Source of the DNA: Diphasiastrum complanatum
Lineage: Eukaryota; Streptophyta; Lycopodiopsida; Lycopodiales; Lycopodiaceae
Direction of reading: 5' to 3'
NCBI GenBank assembly: GCA_029204225.1
Contig: CM055113.1
Span: forward strand, 21,647,605-21,709,604
DNA length: 62,000 bases
Shown: piece by piece, positions 12,151 to 24,969 of the stretch
Numbering within the stretch: the stretch's first letter is position 1
Layout: every line of letters starts with the position of its first letter
Notes under the pieces: generated by a model
The model's database searches: none
Seen by the model: the letters and a program-made list of their open reading frames with translations, nothing else
What the model was told of the DNA's origin: nothing
Translations under genes and position numbers: made by a program

Positions 12151-13713
12151 TAACATGTAATGGACCTATTTAAAATTTGCTAATGTGGTTGTTTGTTGAC
12201 GACAATATCTATCAATTCTCTTGGGTAGTCCTCCATGAAACCATTTGATGTGCATGGGTATAGGGTATTGCCCTGTCAATTGTTTGATGAGCTTTTTTAC
12301 CCTACAAGTATATTTCCTTAGGAGTTTATTTTAAAAAAATAGCTTCTTTCTTAATAGTCTAGGAAATATTCTTAATTTATCAACGTCCAAATTTTTCCTG
12401 TTGTTGGATGCTATTGATTCAACTGTGAGACATAACTATATGAATCCTTGGAAGCTTTTCCTTTAGTTACTCAGAACATATTTTTGAAGAAGTTGATGAT
12501 GGTACCACCATATTCTCACTATCAAAGTCTTCTAATGAAGTTCATTCTCCTTGATATGATCGACCTAAAAAGACTTAAGATGTCGCCTTTGTACTTTGAG
12601 AAAATTCCTCTAATTTTGTTGATGGCCATGATGTTTTGGTACTTGAATTCCAGCCTTGCTCTCATTGTCTTTGTCGTTGTTTCTATTTTTATTCTCTTTC
12701 AAGTTTTTGTCGTTCTTTTTGACCAAAAGATCTCTCTCTTTTTGAAAAAGCAACAACTTTTCACAAACAATTCTTTCAAACCTTACAAGAGGCAATGCAA
12801 CAACACCATTCTCAACTCTTAAAACAAAAAAACTCTAACCTCACAAAACAACACCACAAGGCTACACACAACTAACACTCAAAACAAACAAAACACTCAC
12901 CACTAAGACCATACAATCTCAACACCCATTCAACACAAGCCATATTCACACCCACAAGACTATAGGTGTCTAATCCATCTTCTTGTGTCCAACAATCAGC
13001 TTCTAAGTGATCTATTTCTCTACAATACTTGTAAAACTTTCTAGGGTATGTAGATGCTCTTTCTTCTTCATTGTGTCAATAAGAGTTATTTTTGTGTTAT
13101 TGTCCCAGGAAAATGTAAGAGTGCAATTCTCCCATCAAGTATATGTCTCATAAGTGTTATGTGATAGTTCTCCAAGTATGGTAGAGTGGAAAACACATGA
13201 GGCTTCCAAGAAAACATCCGTAGACAACATACTAGATTAGCTTGGGAACTTTCAAGAAGCCAGCTTCTCATCCCCATTCCGGATGAGGGTTTAATATCTT
13301 GGTGTTTTGCATTGCGTGTTTGGATTGAATGGTTTGATTGGTGTGAATATGGCTTGTGGGCTAGTTGACTATATAAATCATAAAGAAGAATATATGGACC
13401 TATTGACTAAGGTTCATAAAACAACCCTCCATGATAGACGAGCGAACCAATGACAACAGACCCCTGGAGTACCCAAAAGGAACACCCACCTCAAGAGGGA
13501 CTAGGGTACACATATTTTTGTTAACCCAAGATGAGTTACGAGCAGACCCCCATAGGAAAGAGTGTTGGGGAGAATAAAAAGATCCGATGGATGGATTGTT
13601 GCTCTATGGAATGAGCCTTTCCCCTTGATGCATGAACTACGCCTATCAGATTCAAACTAGAATGTCGAGTTAGAGTATTCGACTAATTCTACTTGATTCT
13701 AACTACAAAGTTG
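12151..13713. other. Non-coding DNA, nothing recognised
   Basis: Open frames such as 12448-12822 (+) and its minus-strand shadow are low-complexity (Leu/Phe or Lys/Asn rich) and match no family I recognise. The sequence around 13440-13650 looks repetitive but is unassigned. Confidence 0.4.
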
Positions 13714-13813
13714 TCAAAATTGATAAGATTGATTACATAGACAAACACAAAGTCGCAGCAGGTTTAACTGTTGGGTGCTATGGTGCTCGTGTTGTGTTGT
13801 TGTGAGGATCCTA

Positions 13814-14111
13814 TCAGGAGTCATTACTAACTTGTCGGACAGGTAGGGCCTTGTTGGGTTGTTTTGGACAGTCTTTGAAACTGTGTTTTCTGACATAATC
13901 GGGACATTCAGCATGGTACCTGGTCTTGACTGAACAGTCAACCATGAAGTGTCCAGTGTCACCACAGATGAAACATCTAATGTTCAATGGCCCTTGTATA
14001 ACGGCATAGCCATCTTGTATGGCTAATGGTTCTGGATTTTCTGGTGGGTATGCATGATAATGCAAGGAATATCCAGATTGTGACGGTTGTTCTTCATATT
14101 GTTGGACGGTA
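13814..14111 (-). pseudogene. Gypsy gag zinc-knuckle fragment (same family as the 18.8-kb element)
   Basis: On the minus strand this reads through CFICGDTGHFMVDC, a complete CX2CX4HX4C zinc knuckle, followed by YHAECPDYVRKHSFKDCPKQ. The plus-strand gypsy element has the near-identical block at about 20370-20490, so this is a second, opposite-orientation copy of that gag. It is cut at 14111, where an LTR-like sequence begins, and ends at a stop near 13814. Confidence 0.8.
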
Positions 14112-14602
14112 TGTGTAAAGACCACTAGGGACAATCCCCTAAGATGAGGATAGGAAAACACAAGAGAGATCGTGGAGCAAAGCCACCCAACCAATCCTAG
14201 ATCCCTCCTAGAGAATCCTCCTAGATCTAGCCCCCAAGCCATGCCAACGTGACAACAAGAGAAGAAGAGCCCAACAGGTAACCTAGACCAAGTCGTCGAC
14301 GGAATAATCACTACCTCAATATATAGAGAGTAGGACCCTATGCATGAGTCCACGCAATCCCCATGCAGGTCAACTATAAATAGGATACAGCTCTACATGC
14401 ATACCTCCTGCCTATATCAGTCACATGTACATGCACTACTCCATATGTCTCAATTAGAGTGTCTGGGTCCTCTCAAGTTCATTAGTCACCAACAGGCCTT
14501 GATGTGGAATAAAATCTAGGCGTGACAAATAATCTCGAACACTGGAGGGCCGGTCTACCATATTAGGACTATTCCAGGTCCTTAACGAATATGGCCATAA
14601 CA
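14112..14602 (-). mobile_element. Gypsy-type LTR (3' LTR) on the minus strand
   Basis: On the minus strand the segment begins TGTTATGG right after a purine tract (TTTAAGGGAGGAAGAA, 14618-14603) and ends CTTTACACA, giving TG..CA ends and 491 bp. Just before the purine tract the minus strand encodes SEDKTCLREEECYG, the kind of tail that closes the pol ORF of many chromoviral gypsy elements. A TATTTATAG box lies in the middle. The LTR abuts the gag fragment at 14111, so this second gypsy element probably inserted into that gag copy. Its 5' LTR was not found. Confidence 0.55.
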
Positions 14603-17330
14603 TTCTTCCTCCCTTAAACAGGTTTTGTCCTCAGAACATGAAAAAGAAAACATGAAACTATTCCTTAAGCTTTCAAATCTTATCCATGAACCATTATTCT
14701 TAGTCCGATCTTTCCATCTGAATAAGCACTCAGAGATGCAACAATTCTTTAATTTCTTGCCTCTACTCATAAATACTAATTCAAATTCCAAAAGATACAC
14801 TAAGCTATAAATCTTCCAAATGGGTTGATCTACTCCAAAACAAAAGTTCATCACCTTCATGTAATCCTAATTACATGAACCACTGGGTGAATTAACTTCT
14901 TCATTTCAGAGATCAAATCCAAAAGCTAAAGGAATTCCATTTCAATTTCTTGTAGAAAATAATGCTTCTTGATACTAGTATTCTTAGAATATCCAAATAT
15001 TCTAAAATACCACAATTCAGTCATCTAAAATCTCTAGGAGATCCATCAAGTCTTAGACAATCATAACTCAAACCAGAGTACTACAATTACTCTAATGAGT
15101 TAACAGCCCCATTTCTAGAATCATATGCAAGAAATCAGCATCTATCAAATATCTTAATAGATTTATATGTCTCCTACAAAACTAGAGATTTAGATTGAAC
15201 TTTGTACACAAGCACTTATAAACTACAATCTGTAAGGTAAGCAAATTCCTCATAAGTAAGCAATCACTTAATGAAAATGCCTGTGAGATCCACTCAATCT
15301 CAAGTATGTGCTAGAGAAAAGAAATTTAAAGTTCAACCAACAGATCTAAATCCTTGACTCACCCAATTGATCAAGAATTACTCATTATCTTAAGAATATT
15401 CACATTTCCTTATAATCTTCAAATGATCTTTAAGTATCAATTTATGATCCGTCAATCATAAACACTTAGAATTTTATGATTCGTCAATCATAATTCTCAG
15501 GATTACAAAACCATACTTAATCATTGGAAGATACTGGAGTATATGTACAACATACAACTCAAGAAATATAAGAATTGTTCTGAAATATTTTCCACGAAAA
15601 AATATTGGATTTCAAGAATATTCTTCCAATCCGATTCTTTACCAGATTATGAGTTCCAAATTCAACAATCAACAAGGTAATTAAAGATTTTTATAAAATT
15701 CATCTTTAATAATATAAACTTTATACAATCTCCTAGAACAACGTCTAGAGATTACAAAGTTCTGCTGAATTCCCAAAATTCAGTTTAACATTCTTGGCAC
15801 CATTAGGATCTGGTATCCAATTGAGCTCACAGGAATACAATCACTAATGTATTAAGTCTATTTCTCAACTGAGAAATACTCATCCAAGAATTCAGTATCC
15901 TATGCACACAATTTTTCCAGATGAATCCAAATGACTCACAAATTATGTGTCTTACAAGCACTACACACATAACAAACAGTTTCTAGTGAATTCTCTTTAC
16001 ACTGTCCATTTTACCAATTAACTTCCACAGGAGTAAATCAACTACTCAAGTTAATTGCTCATGACTTAGAAATCATAAATGTCTAGGTGCAGATCTGAAT
16101 TGTATTGTACAACACCACATTTAGATCCATATCCAAATCACATTTAAGTTAACCTATAGATCTATCAAAACAGATCTGTTAACTCTGCAAGTAATTGTCA
16201 AACACAATACTTGATCACATGTCTATGTTCAACAATTAGGTTAAGTGCACCAGATAACCTTAGTAACTAGGAATACATAGTAGATCCACACAAGATTAAT
16301 CGTGCACATATGAGAAAAATCTCACTATGACCTAGTACATAAACACATATGTCCTTATCCGGCAGATTCCTCCAAAATCTGCATATGTTACATATCTCAC
16401 TGAGAATCTTGTGACTCAGCTACAAAAGTTTCTATTTCTCTTGAGTAAATAGCATATCTGAGAAATCTCTGAAGTGAATAATTCCACATCATAAGTTTTC
16501 CAACCATCATACTTTTATCAACAAAATTCCTTCATCCAATCAACCTACTTCAGATCTTAGTGCACAAACCAAGATTAGGCTGACTTATACAAACATCTTT
16601 GGACAAAAGGTTCAGATTAAAGCTTTATTCCACTAATCCAATCCATAACTAAATGGTATTTGGTAGCCAATCAGTGAACATAATTTAATCTTTACCATTA
16701 CTTCCCATATTCATGAATACCTCATAGCTCAAAAACCCCCAAATCTCCTATATATTTAAAATAATCCCTAGAGATTTTCTCTATTCACACTGGATAGTTC
16801 CACCATTGCAAACAAACTGGATTCCTCAAAAGAAATCTATGCAACTGGTTGATCCCATGAAAGTCTGATTCCTATTATTTTCTTCTCCCCCTAATAAAAG
16901 AAATTTCATAATTTCGATCAAAAATTTCCCAGGAGACAACGTATAAGATATCAAATATTCGAAAAAGTCAGTAATGAGTATTCAATACTATTACAAACAT
17001 GACTTTTTCCTTAAAATCATAAAATATCTTATCTCGAGTGATAGAAACATTACTCTCAATAATCAACTATCAAATAGAGATAATAATTTGGCTCAGGAAG
17101 TCTAAATTCCACTTAATCAATTAAAAACATCAATTGATTCAGAGCTATATTCACAAACTTGAAATGGAAGCATGATTTCATATAACTTAAACAGCCCTTC
17201 AGAACCTAGTTCTACACTAGAAGGATTTATATTTTTAGCTTCAATTCTTGCTTGTGGAGTCTTGTAAAAATCAACATTCAAGTAAACTATAGAGGCTAGA
17301 AATGTGGTGTAAATCTTGCATAGTCTTGAC
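14603..17330. other. AT-rich non-coding stretch between two gypsy elements
   Basis: About 2.7 kb without any recognisable domain, built of short AT-rich words. It contains two near copies of TATGATYCGTCAATCATA (about 15446 and 15476), a small inverted repeat. It may be degenerate gypsy internal or LTR sequence, but no alignment partner was visible by eye. Confidence 0.4.
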
Positions 17331-17762
17331 ATTCTAGTTCTTGATGTTCTTGGATAATTCAGGCATCCAGTAATGTATGTTTCTTGATTCCTAGATTGTT
17401 AAATGCTGTTAGAAATCTTGTTTCTTGTTTCTTGAATCTGGTTTTGGTTTCAGTAGCTATTCTAGTTCTTGATTGTTCTTTGATTCAGTAGTTAGTAGTA
17501 GGATTGCTCTCTGTGCTGAATCTTGATCTGTTTGAGCTGTAGATGGTTGCATGGCTAGTGTATGCATGTAGCTGAGTATCGGATTTGAGTTACCCACTGA
17601 CAAGCTGGGAAAGACGTAATGCATCCTTGAATATTGCTTCTGCTCTGTAAACGTTCTAATAATAAGCATAATCACAAAGAACCATAACGACAGAGGTAAT
17701 TCAAGAGAGAAAAGCAGCAAAAAGAGAAGAACGTGTTTACAGATTCAGTGAAATAGTGAACA
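17331..17762 (+). mobile_element. Probable 3' part of the 5' LTR of the gypsy element
   Basis: Inferred from position only: the segment ends GTGAACA immediately before a primer-binding site. The left limit is unknown and may lie well upstream. I could not find a matching 3' LTR between 25000 and 30000. Confidence 0.4.
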
Positions 17763-17764
17763 TT

Positions 17765-17779
17765 TGGTGCCGTTCCACA
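17765..17779 (+). promoter_or_regulatory. Primer-binding site of the gypsy element
   Basis: TGGTGCCGTTCC matches, with one early mismatch, the TGGCGCCGTTGCC primer-binding site used by many Athila/Tat-type gypsy elements (complementary to a tRNA-Asp 3' end). It lies 1.07 kb upstream of gag, after a CA-ended sequence, as expected. Confidence 0.65.
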
Positions 17780-18039
17780 ACTGTACACACGCTCAACCAA
17801 GCCATATCTCAATCTCCTGTGTTGCAACACCATCGTCTGAGAGCTCCTACACATTCATTGACGAGCTCATCCCTTCGGTCTGGACCGAAGTCTTGCTCGT
17901 TTCTCAAATGGAGTCTCACGATCCTCACCACGACAAGCTCGACAATCTCAACTGGAGCCGGACCACTACCTCATACCTCTCGACCGAATAAAACCGTTAT
18001 ATCTCAATCGGACCCTTCAGAAAAAAAAAAATTCACCCG

Positions 18040-18690
18040 ATGTGCTCTAAAAAAAAAACTCGACCGGAGCACTGACATCAATTCTCAACCGGAGCATTTC
18101 GCTCGCATCTCAACCGGAGTGCTCAGTAAAAACTCGACCGGAGCACTGCCATCAATTCTCAACTGGAGTGCTCAGTAAAAACTCGATCGGAGCACTGCCA
18201 TCAATTCTCAACCGGAGTGCTCAGTAAAAACTTGACCGGAGCACTGCCATCAATTCTCAACCGGAGTGCTCAGTAAAAAAACTCGACCCGAGCACTGCCA
18301 TCACATCTCAACCGGAGTGTTCAGTCCAATCTCGATCGAAGCACCTTGTTCAGATCTCGACCGCAGCACTTCCGTCAGCTCTTGACAGAAGCATTCCGCT
18401 CACATCTCAACCAAAGAACTCTCCTCAGATCTTGACCGGAACACTCTACTCATATCTCGACCGAAGCACTCTTCTCAAATCTCAACCGGAGCACTCTGCT
18501 CAAATCTCAACCGGAACACTACTCTTGAATCTCAATCGGAGGACACAGTCCCCTCTCAACCGACGGCCTACTTCCAATCTCAACAGGAGCCGGAACCCTG
18601 TCAAATTTCAACCAGAGCCGGAACCTCACTCAAGTTTCGACCGATGCACATCCGTCCTTGACCGTCACAAACCGCAGTAGACCGCAATAT
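18040..18690 (+). repeat. 5' minisatellite array (49-bp unit of two 24/25-bp halves) upstream of gag
   Basis: Units of the form CTCGACCGGAGCACTGCC / CTCAACCGGAGTGCTCAG alternate. The ACTCGAYCGGAGCAC element recurs at 18132, 18181 and 18230, exactly 49 bp apart. Later units drift toward CAGATCTCGACCGCAGCAC. It occupies the untranslated leader between the primer-binding site and gag. The same core occurs in the array after pol. Confidence 0.9.
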
Positions 18691-18832
18691 TACAATTTAC
18701 GGCCTTCAAACGACCATCCCAAACTGAAATCAACCCGTAACAGACCACAACACCTGCATTCTGACAACCGTATCCACCATCCCAGAGTGCACGAGTTTAT
18801 TTCCACCATCCTATGACACTCTACGAGCTGTC

Positions 18833-20965
18833 ATGGATCGCCCTAACAATCCGAATACTACAGAGGACTATCCACCAGAGATGGTCTCCCCATCTACCAA
18901 ACAGGCTCGATTTAACATGTATTCCAAGATGAAATCCCAAGTCCAAGAGCCATCCACAAACCCATTCGACAGATGGGAACCTATGCATTATGAAGCTCCA
19001 TATGAACAACCACAATTCCATGCTGCCGAATCATCCCATGCACGAGCTCACTTAAACGGAGCTTTCGCAAATAATATTCCACGTACTGAAAAAAGGACCC
19101 CAAAGCTAGACTTACCTAAGTACGATGGTAACACTGATCCACAACAATTTCTCCAAGTCTTTGAGAACGCCTATGACGTCTATGGCGAGACAGCACCAGA
19201 GGCCATGGTACAGCTCTTCTCGATGACCATGATTGATCGCGCACGAGAGTGGTTTTTAAACCTTGATCGTGAAGATAAACGTGATTGGTTACTCTTGAAA
19301 GAGGCATTTATCAAACGGTTCAAGCCTTTTCACTTGATAGAAAGTCCTTTTGTCAGTAATATCAAAATGACAAAAGACGAAAAAGTACGTAACTATATTG
19401 AACGATTTAAACGATTAAAAAGTCAGGTACAAGAGCAACCTACCGAGTCCATGCTCATCATTTGGTTCCTCGTTGGACTTCCCCGATCGATTAGACGTGA
19501 ACTTTGTTCCAATGATGAATATACGTCATTGAAACAAGCCATGTCTGCTGCCATTCGAGAAGAAGACGAGGGCTCAGATGTTGAGGAACCACGAGAACGG
19601 AGAGCAAATCATGCTGTCCAAGAAGCTCGACCAAACGATGACACACAAGAACAGTTATGGAAAACACAGATGAAATTGCTTAATCAGCAACACCAACAAC
19701 AGATGGAGAAACTCACCAAAGAGTTTCAAAACACTCTTAAGTCTATCCAAAGTTCGATGCCAGGTCAGTTACCCACTGGCCAAATCCATCATAGACGAGA
19801 GAACACGTGGTGCCCTCACTGCCGAGGTACACACACTGGTAATGAGTGCCCTTCATACCAACCGGTCCCAAATACCTCCTTGATCAAATGTGAAATCTGT
19901 GACTTTATGGGGCATACCTCCCTTTATTGCTATTATAACCCGAGTAATCAACCTCACAACTAGTTAGGAGGACATTATCAACCTCCTCGACAACCATTTG
20001 TTTCACAGCAACAACACACGTCCTATCCACTGCTAAACAACCAGATCCATATACAAGAGTTGCCCAGACCACCTAGACATCAACCTCAACAACAGCTGGC
20101 ACTCTTAGGACCACCACCACGAGGACAACAAGATCTAGGAGCACAAAAAAATAGACATCCTCGAGAGTCTGCACACACACACCTGGTAAAAAACTCCTAC
20201 GATCAATCATATCATCCTGATACATCAATTCCATCATCTAGCAATCACCTGTATTAAATCGACAACTCATGCTCGTGCAAACAAGCTGAGTATTCCACAC
20301 CACAAGACAACCCAACTCAGCTAGCCATCCAAGATTGTTATGCTATCGCCATCGGACCCATGAGTAACCGCTGCCTTATTTGTGGGGAAACAGGACATTT
20401 CATGGCTGACTATAAAGTTAAAAACCAATACCATGCAGAATGTCCCGACTGTGTTCGCAAACACAGCTTCAAAGACTGTCCTAAACAACCTAACAGGATC
20501 CTTCCAACACGTCATATCACATCCGAACCTGTTAGAGTTCTTACTAGAGCACAACGCCAACAACACGAACAACAGCAAAACCATAGACAATCAGCTGACC
20601 CACATGGAAGCCATTTGACGGCCTCCACAGCACCAAAAGATTACCCAGACCCAAAAGTGGAACAAAGACAATACAACAAATTTCGAGATGAATTTTTGCG
20701 AGAGGAAAAACATATGAACAGTCCGTTATCAGCTCATATCCCCGAAAAAGAGCAATCCCTCCAAGGACTTGAAGTATTTTCTGACCTCCTGCAAGCTCAA
20801 CTCACCATGCCATTCCGTAGTGCTATCAAATCCTTCACCGGACTTCAACGTTATATCCATCATAGTTTTCAGCTGCCTCCTATTCGTGATGAACAACGAA
20901 AACCAGAAGCGATTCCTGAAATTTCTCAGATTCCTCTGAATCTGATAAATATAGGTGTTGCTTAG
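18833..20965 (+). pseudogene. gag: Ty3/gypsy gag (with in-frame stops)
   Basis: Would form the retrotransposon particle and bind its RNA. The ATG at 18833 opens a frame in which residues about 90-230 resemble the retrotransposon gag domain (PKLDLPKYDGNTDPQQFL, then AREWFLNL and WLLLKEAFIKRF). A glutamine-rich coiled segment follows. Zinc knuckles follow: CPHCRGTHTGNEC, CEICDFMGHTSLYC and a third CLICGETGHFMADY in which the last Cys is Tyr. The frame is broken by TAG at 19961 and TAA at 20255 but continues in the same phase to 20965. The copy at 13.9 kb keeps the missing Cys. The RNA product cannot give a full gag now. Confidence 0.88.
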
Positions 20966-21709
20966 GGGAATAGCATCACACTACCCTTGTCCTATAAAGA
21001 TTATCCCGCAGTATTTGCTATCCTTGATAGCGGATCAGGCGTCGTGTCATTGGCAAAGTCATGGGGATTCAATACCCTTGATCAACCATGATATAAACTT
21101 CGTATGGCTGATCAACGAGTTACCGACCGTGCTGGTCATTTATCTAATATAAAAGTTCGAATAGCAGGTGTCAAGTTTATCATCGATTGTGTCATCTTAG
21201 ACTTACCAGAAGATGCCAATACGTATAAACTCCTTCTTGGTACACTCTGGCTCCAGATGGCCGGTGTCGTCCAAGACTGGAAGAACAACAAAATTACCTT
21301 TGGCAACCACGATAAACGAGTCACGGTTGACTCAAATGGCCATGTCAAGCTCGCCAAGGTATACGATGATTGGTCATCTACAACATATGACAAATCAGAT
21401 AGTGTCCCGATCCAATCAAAAGGACACTATACACGAACAACAGACATAATCAATTGGGGTCATGTACTAGCTACCGTGGACTATGCAGATTTAAATCGAT
21501 GTCATATCGAAACGGCTGCAGAAGATGTGGATATTCCTCCATCTTCTACGGACATTGACACACCCATCATTTCCCTCATGATGATAGACCCCATTCCTAT
21601 AGCTTGGTGCCCAGGAGAACCTAGTGTCTCTACTGCCCATGTTTCGGAAGAAGGTATTCTTTCCATGGAGGATGTCGAAATGACGGATGATCATGTACTC
21701 CTCTATTAG
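20966..21709 (+). pseudogene. Gypsy aspartic protease region
   Basis: Follows gag in the same phase after TAG 20963. AILDSGSGVVSLAKSWGF carries the aspartic-protease DSG active-site motif. Downstream, YKLLLGTLWLQMAGVVQDW resembles the second conserved part (LLLGxxWL). A TGA at about 21089 and a TAG at 21707 interrupt it. The enzyme would release gag and pol proteins from the polyprotein. Confidence 0.8.
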
Positions 21710-23230
21710 ATGCTCAACGTTATCCGTCCAAATATTCCTAAGGAGATCAAGTCACCAGGACCGTTGGCTCATGTCCAACTAACATCCAAAGTACCAAACA
21801 CACAAGCATATAGGCCCAAAACCAAAGTATATACCTGGGACGTGTATCTCGATAAAGTTTGGGATACAATCGACGATGATATGGCAAGTGAGGCCACAAC
21901 ACCACCCATTCAAAAATCACAAAAACCTCGATTACAAAAAAATCTCATTATTGCTAGAAAATTAACCGAGCGACAAATACATATGCGTGCGAAGCTTAAA
22001 CAGCCAATCAAGCCCTTGTCAGAGGGGACAAACAACAAACACTCCGACAAAGCTTCCACGTCTGATAAAGAATCACCTCAAATGATTCCTAAAGTCTCAG
22101 AACATTTTGTGGACCCACCTTTCGATCTTCCACAGAAGTTCAAAGACTTTACACTGGATGACGTTGTTATCCAGTTACCGCAGCCACATCGGGAACCTAC
22201 ACCAAGTTTCAATTTCTTTGAAGGACCTGCTAAGACAATTCCACTAAATCTTAAATATCCTGACGAGGACATAGATCGAATAGTTCATGTTGGTGCACAT
22301 TTGTCATCCACCCAACTGTCTGATCTAGAGACTTTATTACGCAAATACAGGGATGTATTTGCATGGAATTATACAGAGATGAAAGGAATCCCCCCTGAAA
22401 TAGTAGTACATCGGATTCCTCTAGAAGACAATGCTAAGCCCGTTAGAGCTAAACCTTACCGCAGTAACCCAGTCTATCATGAGAGGATCGACGAAGATAT
22501 TAAGAAATTGCTGGATGCTGGCTTCATTTATGAAGTCCAACATACTGATTGGGTATCACCCATTGTGGTTGTACCCAAGAAAAACGACAAGCTTCATATC
22601 TGTATTGACCTCAAGAACCTTAATGCGGTTACGAAGAAAGACCATTTTTCCTTGCCCCTAACAACCCAAATATTAGAGGAAATGGCAGGAGTTGAAGCTT
22701 TCAGGTTCTTGGATGGGTTCAGTGGCTATTTCCTTGTTCAAATAGCCCCGGAAGATAAACATAAAACAACTTTTGCCATAGAGAGTGGCGTTTACGCTTA
22801 TAACGTTATGCCTTTTGGCTTATGTAACGCCCCCTCAACATTCCAACGGGTCATGCAACTAGCCTTTCAAGATCTGTTACATCGGGTGGTCGAGATTTAT
22901 CTCGACGATCTAGGTGTACATTCTTCCGCTGCTACGCACCTAGACGCCTTGGAGAAAATCTTCATTCGCTGTCGTAGGTTCGGCATCTCACTAAACCCTG
23001 ATAAATGCCAAATGTGGGTCACCCACGGGGTTGTACTCGGGCATATAATATCAAAGGACGGTATTTCTACCGACCCGTCAAAAATCAAGGTTATCGTGGA
23101 CATGCCCCTACCTGCAACAGTGAAGGAAGTATATGTCTTCCTCGGTCATACCAACTACTATCGCATCTTTATAATCGACTATGCCGACAAGGCACGTCTC
23201 GTTTATTTAGTTGTGGTAGATCCTCGCTAG
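21710..23230 (+). pseudogene. pol: Gypsy reverse transcriptase
   Basis: After a linker, the RT domain starts near 22380 (VVHRIPLEDNAKPVRAKPYR) and runs through WVSPIVVVPKKNDKLHICID, FLDGFSGYFLVQIAPEDKHKT, MPFGLCNAPSTFQRVM and the catalytic IYLDDLGVHS box (YLDD codons at 22898-22909). It then reads VLGHIISKDGI and VFLGHTNYYRIF. The YLDD and FLGHTNYYR style fits non-chromoviral (Athila-like) gypsy elements. The frame is continuous in this segment, ending at TAG 23228, where related elements have Trp; it resumes directly in phase. Confidence 0.92.
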
Positions 23231-23818
23231 ACCAAAGAACGAATTAAGGCCTTTGAGGAGTTGAAGACAACACTCACAACGGCTCCCATACTCCGCTCGC
23301 CAGATTACACGACGGGATTCCATGTGCATACTGACGCAAGTAAGTATGCCATTGGGGGTCTTCTTGCACAACCAAACGAGTATGGCAAGGACTTTCCCAT
23401 ACGTTTCTTAAACAGGCAACTGGTGCCTGCTGAAGTAAACTATACCACTACCGAGAGAGAAGCATTGGCAATGGTCTATGCGGTACAACAACTACGACAT
23501 TATTTATTAGGCCAGACCTTTGCTTTCTACACAAATCATCAAGCACTCCTATATATCGTTAATAAGTCCTATAAGACGGGACGAATAGCTCGATGGCTAC
23601 TAATTTTGGAGGAACTTAATTTCCGTATAGTCGTTCGGAAAGGGTCCCAACATTTCATGGTGGATCACCTTTCCAGACTACCAAGTGCTGAAAAAGCAAC
23701 TGCACTAGTCAACGATGATCTTCCTGATGCATGCCTTTTTCAGATCGATGCCACACCCCTATGGGTTGAGGAGATCACTCAGTTCCTCACAACAGACCGA
23801 CTAAAAGAAGGTCATTGA
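23231..23818 (+). pseudogene. pol: Gypsy RNase H domain
   Basis: In phase with the RT across one stop. HTDASKYAIGGLLAQ holds the first catalytic Asp, TEREALAMVYAVQQLRHYL the Glu, and FYTNHQALLYI replaces the usual TDH with TNH, which would remove a conserved acidic residue. It ends with VDHLSRLP. It would degrade the RNA strand of the RNA-DNA hybrid. A frame change to the integrase occurs near 23815. Confidence 0.88.
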
Positions 23819-24969
23819 CGACATTATTCAAAGATGTGTCAATGAATCTGAGATATGACCGATAATATCCTAGGCTCATGAGAGCATCGGAGGTGGCCAC
23901 TTTTCTGCTGAAACCACAGCGAGGATTATCCTTCGAGCAAGATTGTGGTGGCCATCTTTGTTTAAAGACACGTTTTCTATCATTAAAGCATGTGATGTCT
24001 GTCAAAGAGAAAAGCAAAATACCAAAGCAGACTTCACACCATTGACTCCCGTTATAGAAGGCAAAGCCTTCCATAAGTGAGGGATTGACTTTGTTGGACC
24101 CATCAGTCCAGCAGTGAAACATACCCAAGCTCAATACATCCTCATAGCCACAGATTACGCCACTAAGTGGGTAGAGGCCCGAGCAACGAAGGATGCCAAC
24201 GCAAAAACAGTTGCACGTTTTCTTTACAAAAATATTATTACCCGTTTTGGCTATCCCATGGAGCTTGTTAGTGATCGCGACACGCATTTTTTAAATGCTG
24301 TCGTTGATAATCTCCTACGCCATTACCTTGTCGTTCACAGAAAAAGTACACCATACTATCCTAGGTGTAATGGCCAGGCTGAATCAACTAACAAGACGAT
24401 CTATAAGATTCTAACCAAGATAGTTGAAACCAGTCGCTCTGATTGGGAAACAAAACTTTTCTCAGCTATATGGGCTTACTGCACCACCCAAAGAAAGCCA
24501 CTGGATGGGTAACCCCTTTCCACTTAGTATACGGTCAAGGAGCGGTAATGCCCGTAGAATTCTTAGTACCTTTGCTATGAGTTACGGAGGCTTTTTCAAC
24601 AAATCTCTGTGAAAAAGCTTCCATCAAACAAGAAGTCAAAACTAGGCTATTTACGCTAGCCCAATTATGTGAGACAAGACTAATATCTTATCACGCACAA
24701 CTAGTTAACAAATGACACCAAAAAGCCTGGCATGACCGTCACCTGCACAATAAAGATCTACATTTAGGTGACCAGGTACTTCTTTATACATCAAAGAAGC
24801 ACCCCGACAAGTTGAAGTTCAGAATTGAAGGGCCATACGTTATTAACAAAATATTTTCTATTGGTGCAGTCCAGTTACAAACACTTGACGGGACACTCCT
24901 AGACACTGTCATAAACGGTGGTCGTCTATGGCGGTATTACGAAGAGTTGTTATTTGTTGACCCAATTTA
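23819..24969 (+). pseudogene. pol: Gypsy integrase with C-terminal domain
   Basis: Shows the zinc-binding HESIGGGHFSAETTARI..CDVCQR, then the DDE core as ATDYATKWVEA (Asp), VSDRDTHFLN (Asp) and GQAESTNKT (Glu), all three acidic residues present. A frameshift near 24495 and several stops (about 23871, 24078, 24714) break it. The C-terminus continues through WHDRHLHNKDLHLGDQVLLY and KLKFRIEGPYVI, ending at TAG 24967. No chromodomain was recognised after it. The enzyme would insert the cDNA into the genome. Confidence 0.88.
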
